Assembly (NCBI GenBank): GCA_014523495.1
Contig: JAATVM010000094.1
Location: 1 to 5,969, forward strand
Origin: Nitrososphaerales archaeon TH1920
GTDB taxonomy: Archaea; Thermoproteota; Nitrososphaeria; Nitrososphaerales; Nitrososphaeraceae
Length of the DNA stretch: 5,969 nucleotides
Direction: 5' to 3'
Shown: positions 1-4,003 of the stretch, in pieces
Numbering within the stretch: position 1 is the stretch's first letter
How the letters are laid out: every line of letters begins with the position of its first letter
Translations under genes and position numbers: made by a program
Notes under the pieces: generated by a model
Database searches by the model: none
What the model saw: the letters and a program-made list of their open reading frames with translations, nothing else
What the model was told of the DNA's origin: nothing

Positions 1-128
1 CAATTGGGAATTATCGTTCGATAATAACTCAAAACGGGTCCCAAAATTAGAGTTCTACTGTTATCAGTCCCACCGAACCCGGTTCACTAGTGTAACCCTT
101 CGTAGGAGTACGTATGTACTTCATTCCA
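1..128. other. 3' flank of the radical SAM gene, rich in inverted repeats
   Basis: This noncoding stretch lies downstream of the minus-strand radical SAM gene. It holds four inverted repeats: ATTATCG-TT-CGATAAT (10-25), GAACC-C-GGTTC (75-85), an imperfect palindrome GGTTCACTAGTGTAACC with one bulged base (81-97), and AGTAC-GTAT-GTACT (107-120). The last lies only 9 bases past the stop codon. It also holds one copy of the dispersed 21-base element (61-81). The hairpins could end or stabilise the transcript, but no long U-tract follows any of them on the minus strand, so a termination role is a guess. No convincing gene is seen. Confidence 0.5.
61..81 (-). repeat. Dispersed 21-base element, copy A
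   Basis: All 21 bases are identical to 3754-3774, on the same strand. The core reads TTCGGTGGGACTGATAA on the minus strand. It begins 48 bases past the stop of the radical SAM gene and is in sense with that gene. Similarity may extend outward: 36-53 matches 16 of 18 bases at the right window edge (5951-5968), and 53-68 matches an inverted site at 3533-3548 in 15 of 16 bases. Its function is unknown; it could be a mobile-element end or an RNA processing or termination signal. Confidence 0.75.
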
Positions 129-1481
129 TTATGGTTTCATTCCAAAAACTGATTTTTCTAGGGACAATGTTTCAAAGTTGAGGTTCAAGTCCTTTGCATA
201 TTGATATGACCTTACTATTTCGTCTTTGGTAGGAGATCGTGCAATTTCGCTATAGCGTTCTCGATATTTTGTGGACATTGGATCGCATAGATTATCCGGA
301 TAATACTGATCCATAATATTGATTGGAACTTCTGGCATATTCTTGGCAATCCAATCTAGGACTGGTTTGGTACAACAATCCACATGATTTGGCATTATTA
401 GATGACGTATGACAAAATCTTCATCCCATTCATGAATAAGTTTAAGGTTATTAGTAACGGTATCCCAGTACCAAGGGGTTCTAGACAGATCTAGAGCACA
501 TTTGCCAGGGCCAAACTTGAAGTCAGGAAGCCATGCATCCATGAGCGAACGGAGAATATACATAGCCTCCTTGCTCATAAAGAAATTTGAATTCCAAAGT
601 TGAGGACTGTTGAATACTTGTTTCTGGTAGAACGCATATTCCGAATTCGTATGCCAAGTAGAGTATCTACCATAATTATCAGCCTTCACAGCTTCAATAT
701 AATTAAGGTCTTCATTGTTTGGGTTTGATACCTTAAAGGAATCAAGCATGCTTATTGCTTGGACAATTGTATGTAGGTGTATCGTTGGATCACCACCAAC
801 CCAGTTTGTGTTATGGCAGCCTTCCATCCTAAGCTGCCAAATCATGAGCGCCAACATATTCGGTGTTATAATTATGCCGTTATCCTTGTCTGTGCTTATA
901 TCTCCATTCTGACAGAAAGAGCATCTCATATTACAACTTGTGAAAAATATGGTTCCTGATCCCATAATTCCCCTGAAAACAATCTCCTCACCACGATGGT
1001 GAAAGTAGCTGCTTACTTTAGAAGTAGATTCTAGCTGACAGGTTCCGTGTTTCTTCGTTTGTCCAGCTCCAGCTGCAATCTCAACAGACCGGTCAATCTG
1101 ACAATTCCAGCGACAAAAGTTACAATGTGTCAGCATCCGATTGACAAGCTCAACATTCAAATCCATAAGCGACGTTTTCTGTCCAGCCATCTCGGATATT
1201 ATGTCGACCTCTCCTGATCTGACTGCTTTCCATTTATCCAAGAATATTCCCATGAGCTTTAGGTATTCTTCCCAAAGCTCTTGCTCACTTGCAAGTTTTA
1301 GGTCTGTAACGCTACAAGATATAGATTTCGAAATTAGGTACTTGGCAGGCATACGATTTATCGATACTGCAAAATACCATGGCAGACTATTACCGTCTTC
1401 TTTCAATTGTTTCCATGTATCTAATGATTCAAACTTTCTAAACTCTTTATTGAGAGTCGAAAAGAAAGATGTCATTGTCAC
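129..1481 (-). CDS. PflX-like (COG1313) radical SAM protein
   Basis: This 450-residue protein is a probable cytoplasmic radical SAM enzyme related to pyruvate formate-lyase activating proteins. The CX3CX2C motif that holds the SAM-binding 4Fe-4S cluster is C183, C187, C190 (CNMRCSFCQN). It is followed by a GGEPT-like motif, GGDPT (229-233). Ahead of it lies a second Cys set, C120-X2-C123-X3-C127 plus C148, typical of PflX/COG1313 and able to bind another metal centre. The stretches LWNSNFFMS (296-303), LPDFKFG (318-324), RHLIMPNH...CCTKP (359-373) and NIMDQYYP (388-395) also fit this family. The reaction and substrate of the family are not well established. At 450 residues it is long compared with bacterial PflX (about 300), mainly through an N-terminal extension of about 115 residues. 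The annotated start is GTG (1481); ATG at 1475, two codons later, is equally possible. A TATA-like element at 1507-1516 would place transcription almost at either start, suggesting a leaderless mRNA. No pyruvate formate-lyase gene is nearby. Confidence 0.9.
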   Translation of the reverse strand: MTMTSFFSTLNKEFRKFESLDTWKQLKEDGNSLPWYFAVSINRMPAKYLISKSISCSVTDLKLASEQELWEEYLKLMGIFLDKWKAVRSGEVDIISEMAGQKTSLMDLNVELVNRMLTHCNFCRWNCQIDRSVEIAAGAGQTKKHGTCQLESTSKVSSYFHHRGEEIVFRGIMGSGTIFFTSCNMRCSFCQNGDISTDKDNGIIITPNMLALMIWQLRMEGCHNTNWVGGDPTIHLHTIVQAISMLDSFKVSNPNNEDLNYIEAVKADNYGRYSTWHTNSEYAFYQKQVFNSPQLWNSNFFMSKEAMYILRSLMDAWLPDFKFGPGKCALDLSRTPWYWDTVTNNLKLIHEWDEDFVIRHLIMPNHVDCCTKPVLDWIAKNMPEVPINIMDQYYPDNLCDPMSTKYRERYSEIARSPTKDEIVRSYQYAKDLNLNFETLSLEKSVFGMKP

Positions 1482-1506
1482 TCTTACAAACTATTTGGCA
1501 TTCCCA

Positions 1507-1516
1507 ATATATAATT
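1507..1516 (-). promoter_or_regulatory. TATA box of the radical SAM gene, possibly bidirectional
   Basis: On the minus strand the sequence reads ATTATATATT. Its centre is about 30 bases ahead of the GTG start and 36 ahead of the ATG start. Archaeal initiation usually occurs about 25 bases past the TATA centre, so the mRNA would have a leader of only a few bases. The element is nearly symmetric and lies about 38 bases ahead of the small plus-strand ORF at 1549, so it could also serve that gene. The call rests on pattern and spacing only. Confidence 0.5.
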
Positions 1517-1548
1517 GAGTAGCAAAATATCTGCCATCGTGGTTTAGT

Positions 1549-1662
1549 ATGAATAAGGTTATGGAAACCATTTTGAATATTTCATTACTTATCGAGCTTT
1601 CAAGTACCATCTTTTGGGGTTCATTAGCATTACATATAGTATTTGGTGTTACAGGATTTTGA
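1549..1662 (+). CDS. Possible small single-helix membrane peptide (37 aa)
   Basis: An ATG at 1549 opens 37 codons that end with TGA at 1660-1662. After a short polar start (MNKVMET) the peptide is strongly hydrophobic to its end, with ISLLIELSS followed by TIFWGSLALHIVFGVTGF, so it could form one membrane helix. One Glu (residue 16) interrupts the hydrophobic run. It diverges from the radical SAM gene, and the TATA-like element at 1507-1516 is correctly placed for a plus-strand transcript with a leader of about 12 bases. No Shine-Dalgarno site is visible. I do not recognise the sequence. AT-rich DNA often yields short hydrophobic ORFs by chance, so it remains a candidate only. Confidence 0.3.
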   Translation: MNKVMETILNISLLIELSSTIFWGSLALHIVFGVTGF

Positions 1663-1712
1663 AGACTTACTGTAGCTGAAACCTCTATAATAAATTGATT
1701 AAATTAATTGAT

Positions 1713-1738
1713 TAAAAGAAAAACCGATAGTTAATCGG
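1713..1738 (-). terminator. Candidate hairpin plus U-tract terminator
   Basis: On the minus strand the order is CCGAT-TAACT-ATCGG and then TTTTTCTTTT. That is a 5-base-pair stem with a 5-base loop, followed at once by a U-rich tract. It is oriented to stop transcripts from the amidohydrolase gene and the small ORF after it, though it lies about 380 bases beyond the amidohydrolase stop codon. Archaeal termination depends mainly on the U-tract, so the hairpin may be incidental. Confidence 0.4.
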
Positions 1739-1765
1739 AATTTAGAAAAGGATTACCATACATTA

Positions 1766-1784
1766 GTTATTGAATCCCACCGAA
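1766..1784 (-). repeat. Dispersed element, copy C (diverged)
   Basis: On the minus strand this reads TTCGGTGGGATTCAATAAC, against TTCGGTGGGACTG-ATAAC in copy A. Ten bases match exactly and the rest align with two substitutions and one extra base. It has the same orientation as copies A and B and lies downstream of the amidohydrolase gene. The exact core is only ten bases long, so chance is not excluded. Confidence 0.45.
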
Positions 1785-1931
1785 GCACAAAGGTAGAACT
1801 TTTTTAATTGGACTTAGTAGGTAGTAACCCAGCTCAAACTTATCTATTAACATGGATTCGCATTTAACAAAAGGCAGGCATTAACCTTAATCATAAGTTT
1901 TTAATCATAATTAGTTACTTTATTTGGGTAA

Positions 1932-2090
1932 TTATATCAAGATTTGATACCCTATAAAATGGTAGAATATCGTTATGGTGAATGCGTTAGGAAATCGATG
2001 TAAATAATCCAAAATCTGTTTTGGTTTCTCCCTTAATTCGGCTAGATTATCTTCATGAATCGGGTTGCCTTCAGGATGAACGTTTGTCAT
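1932..2090 (-). CDS. Small hypothetical protein (52 aa), possibly a gene remnant
   Basis: The ATG at 2090 begins 27 bases after the amidohydrolase stop codon, in the same frame and strand. The frame is open from that stop to TAA at 1932-1934. The product begins MTNVHPEGNPIHEDNLAELR and continues with a charged, probably helical stretch (EKPKQILDYLHRFP) and a hydrophobic aromatic tail (residues 37-52). The first 36 residues look like ordinary protein, rich in charged residues and with few of the Ile/Asn/Lys runs expected from AT-rich noise. The tail looks less protein-like, which could mean a frameshift or truncation. If real, it is probably cotranscribed with the amidohydrolase. I do not recognise the family. 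It could instead be the remnant of a longer gene. Confidence 0.4.
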   Translation of the reverse strand: MTNVHPEGNPIHEDNLAELREKPKQILDYLHRFPNAFTITIFYHFIGYQILI

Positions 2091-2117
2091 TCTTTCATAT
2101 ACCAAATCTTCAACCCA

Positions 2118-3515
2118 TTACTTTTCTATAATCCTGGAATTGGAAATGACAGCATCAATTTTCCCGATATTCTTGATATCTTGTATAGGGTTAGCAGACA
2201 GGATTAGTATATCTGCTTGTTTGTCTGGTTCAATAGTGCCTGTCTGATTGATTATGCTGAGTGCCTTAGCACCATTTTTAGTAGCGATCTTGATAATATC
2301 CATTGGTTTTATTCCTGCTTCAGCAAGTAATTCTAGCTCATGATGCAGACTTTTTCCTGGAACAAGTTTAAAGTTAGGGATATCTGTGCCTGAGAGTATC
2401 TGCACCCCTCTCTCATGCATAATTTTTGTTAGTTGTAAGACCTTATTCCAGCGTTGTTGTTTCTGAGGATCGTAAGTTCCTTGCTTTAAAATAGCTTCAT
2501 ATACGTTCAAGGTAGGATCTACTGGTATCTGGTTCTGGACCAAGCTGTCTATCATGTTGTTAATCTCCGTACTATTAAGATCCACCAGGTCAAGCCATAA
2601 AGAATGATCAAAGGGACCTCCGCCAGTTAGATTAAAGATTCGCTGCTTGTCTTCAGACAACAGGAATGGAGAAACAGGAACTCCGTGGGTTAGAAAATCC
2701 ATTCCAAGATTTGCCGCATCAGTCCACGATGTAAGATAGAGATGTCCAATAACTTTGATTCCATGACTATGAGCCTCATCTATCGCAACTTTCAACAGTT
2801 CTGGATTTAATCCAACATATAACTTGATAAAATCTACCCCTGACGTAGCTTGACGGCGAACTTCCTCTATAACCTCCTCTTCAGTAGTAACCTGTTTTTC
2901 TACAAACGGTACAGGCAGTTCAGGAGTATTTAAAAGTCTACCCGCAGTAAACATTTCAGGCCCTGCTATCTTTCCGGTAAGTATATCTTCCCTCAAGGAT
3001 ACAGATTCATTAGTGGGGCCTCCAGGATTTCTAATCGTTGTAATGCCGTAATCTAAAAGCATACCAAGCATTTTTTCAGATGCAGCCTGGTCGTAGGAGT
3101 CTTTTAGTACTCCTGCGACATGAGCATGCATGTCAAAAAGTCCGGGCACGATATATTTTCCAGTTAGGTTTAGAAACCTTACACCTGTTTGTGTTCCATT
3201 CAAATTATTAAAATAGTGATTAAGATACTCACTTTGATTGGTTACTGCGATTATTTTGTTACCATTAATGATTACAACTGCGTCACTTTTCGGAGGTGAG
3301 CCAGTTCCATCTATTAACGTGGCACCATGCAAGACGAATACTTCACTGCCATTATCTGTACCCAGTAACGACAGAGACATATTATGATGGATCTCAGTTA
3401 AATCTATAGCCATGAGAGTCATATCACTCATTATCTCTGATGATGAAAACACCAATAACGAAAGTAAGCCAACAGAAACCATGTTCATAAAGCATCCTTT
3501 CTCCACGAACCCCAT
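2118..3515 (-). CDS. Exported metal-dependent amidohydrolase (imidazolonepropionase/prolidase-like)
   Basis: This 465-residue member of the amidohydrolase superfamily would hydrolyse a C-N or similar bond using a binuclear metal centre in a TIM barrel. All expected metal ligands are visible: the H-X-H pair H130/H132 in GLFDMHAHV, the bridging (carbamylated) lysine K231 in FIKLY, H258 in IGHLYL, H277 in LTHG, and the catalytic D378 in SGTDIP. The small beta domain that carries imidazolonepropionase-like enzymes is seen at both ends (HGATLIDGTG, 63-72; QADILILSANP, 433-443). The substrate cannot be told; secreted relatives include dipeptidases and imidazolonepropionase-like enzymes of unknown role. 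A hydrophobic segment (about 13-24) looks like a signal peptide, and at least seven N-X-S/T sequons (for example N105, N116, N295, N314) fit a glycosylated exterior protein. ATG 3515 is annotated, but ATG at 3488 (residue 10) or 3482 (residue 12) would also leave a signal peptide; GGAG and AAAGGA lie just ahead of residue 10. Confidence 0.9.
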   Translation of the reverse strand: MGFVEKGCFMNMVSVGLLSLLVFSSSEIMSDMTLMAIDLTEIHHNMSLSLLGTDNGSEVFVLHGATLIDGTGSPPKSDAVVIINGNKIIAVTNQSEYLNHYFNNLNGTQTGVRFLNLTGKYIVPGLFDMHAHVAGVLKDSYDQAASEKMLGMLLDYGITTIRNPGGPTNESVSLREDILTGKIAGPEMFTAGRLLNTPELPVPFVEKQVTTEEEVIEEVRRQATSGVDFIKLYVGLNPELLKVAIDEAHSHGIKVIGHLYLTSWTDAANLGMDFLTHGVPVSPFLLSEDKQRIFNLTGGGPFDHSLWLDLVDLNSTEINNMIDSLVQNQIPVDPTLNVYEAILKQGTYDPQKQQRWNKVLQLTKIMHERGVQILSGTDIPNFKLVPGKSLHHELELLAEAGIKPMDIIKIATKNGAKALSIINQTGTIEPDKQADILILSANPIQDIKNIGKIDAVISNSRIIEK

Positions 3516-3532
3516 GATTTATCCGTTGTCCC

Positions 3533-3548
3533 ACTGATGACAGTAGAA
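3533..3548 (+). repeat. Inverted partial copy of the dispersed element (copy D)
   Basis: The plus strand reads ACTGATGACAGTAGAA. This matches 15 of 16 bases of the reverse complement of 53-68, the part of copy A that overlaps and extends the 21-base core. It lies 18 bases ahead of the amidohydrolase ATG, inside its likely leader, and is opposite in orientation to copies A, B and C. The TTCGGTGGG half is not conserved here. Confidence 0.35.
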
Positions 3549-3574
3549 AAAAATGCTGAATTGAATCAATAAGA

Positions 3575-3586
3575 TTATTTGTATAG
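3575..3586 (-). promoter_or_regulatory. Weak TATA candidate for the amidohydrolase gene
   Basis: The minus strand reads CTATACAAATAA, which would place transcription near 3555 with a leader of about 40 bases to the ATG at 3515. An alternative is GATAAATCAT at 3514-3523, which would put initiation near 3493, just ahead of the internal ATG at 3488. Neither is strong, and the choice between them decides which start codon is used. Confidence 0.25.
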
Positions 3587-3678
3587 GTTAACAATTTCTA
3601 TTTAATCATATTAACCTTAATTCTCCACTCATTTGTCTCCAAATCGTTACGAATATTGCTACCCAATTAGTTATATTA

Positions 3679-3689
3679 AATAGAATTTA
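3679..3689. repeat. 11-base direct repeat, left arm
   Basis: AATAGAATTTA here is repeated exactly at 3775-3785. The two arms bracket an 85-base segment (3690-3774) whose right end is the 21-base element, as a target-site duplication would. The sequence is AT-rich, so a chance match is possible. Confidence 0.4.
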
Positions 3690-3753
3690 TGTAAAATAAG
3701 TTAAATAAATCCACCAAGGTTGAGTATCGTGTTAAAAAAATAGAACGCTAGCA

Positions 3754-3774
3754 TTATCAGTCCCACCGAACCCG
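3754..3774 (-). repeat. Dispersed 21-base element, copy B
   Basis: This is identical over 21 bases to 61-81. It is downstream of the GH5 gene in sense orientation, about 230 bases past that stop codon. The identity ends exactly where the right arm of an 11-base direct repeat begins (3775). A match of this length twice in 6 kb is not expected by chance. Confidence 0.75.
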
Positions 3775-3785
3775 AATAGAATTTA
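3775..3785. repeat. 11-base direct repeat, right arm
   Basis: This exact copy of 3679-3689 abuts the end of dispersed element copy B with no gap. That is the arrangement expected if an 85-base insert ending in the element had duplicated its target. Confidence 0.4.
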
Positions 3786-4003
3786 CATCTTTTCAATATA
3801 ATTCTTGTAAATACTATAAACTAATATATGTAAAGTTTGTTACTTAGTTAAAGTAATAAATGTTAGGATTCAAAAAATAATGAAAACAAGATACCAATTA
3901 TTATAGCCACTTTCTGCAGACTTCAAGTCATCGAATCAATGCCAACTACTATCACTTCTGAAAATGTAAGTGTTATTTCATTGCTTTACACGTACTTAAG
4001 ATA

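Larger units (their letters stand above)
1482..2117. other. 636-base gap between the radical SAM and amidohydrolase genes
   Basis: This AT-rich stretch has no long gene. From left to right it holds the TATA region of the radical SAM gene, a possible 37-residue membrane peptide on the plus strand, a direct repeat AATTGATTAA at 1693-1702 and 1706-1715 (13-base period), a hairpin terminator candidate, a diverged copy of the dispersed element (1766-1784), and a 52-codon minus-strand ORF directly after the amidohydrolase. The 12-mer ATTAACCTTAAT at 1880-1891 recurs at 3610-3621 in the other large gap. Confidence 0.6.
3516..4003. other. 488-base gap between the amidohydrolase and GH5 genes
   Basis: This very AT-rich noncoding stretch holds the amidohydrolase promoter region, an inverted partial copy of the dispersed element (3533-3548), an 11-base direct repeat (3679-3689 and 3775-3785), and the exact 21-base copy B (3754-3774). 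A T-rich minus-strand tract (3872-3886, TTTTCATTATTTTTT) lies about 120 bases past the GH5 stop and could end that transcript. Only very short ORFs occur, none convincing. Confidence 0.6.

Noticed and set aside
61..97. Possible tRNA fragment, since the element's reverse complement contains GGTTCGG like a T-arm
   Set aside because: No acceptor or anticodon arm can be folded around it, and the T-arm consensus is not met.
1141..1518. 125-codon plus-strand ORF antisense to the radical SAM gene
   Set aside because: The opposite strand carries a full radical SAM protein with family motifs; this ORF has no recognisable features.
3535..3559. C/D-box-like pair: TGATGA at 3535 and CTGA at 3556
   Set aside because: No matching C'/D' pair or terminal stem was found, and the TGATGA overlaps the inverted copy of the dispersed element.
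3863..3910. Minus-strand signal-peptide-like stretch starting at GTG (VAIIIGILFSLFFES)
   Set aside because: Only 15 codons long and T-rich. It could be the remnant of an exported protein's start, but it is equally explained by the T-rich tract.
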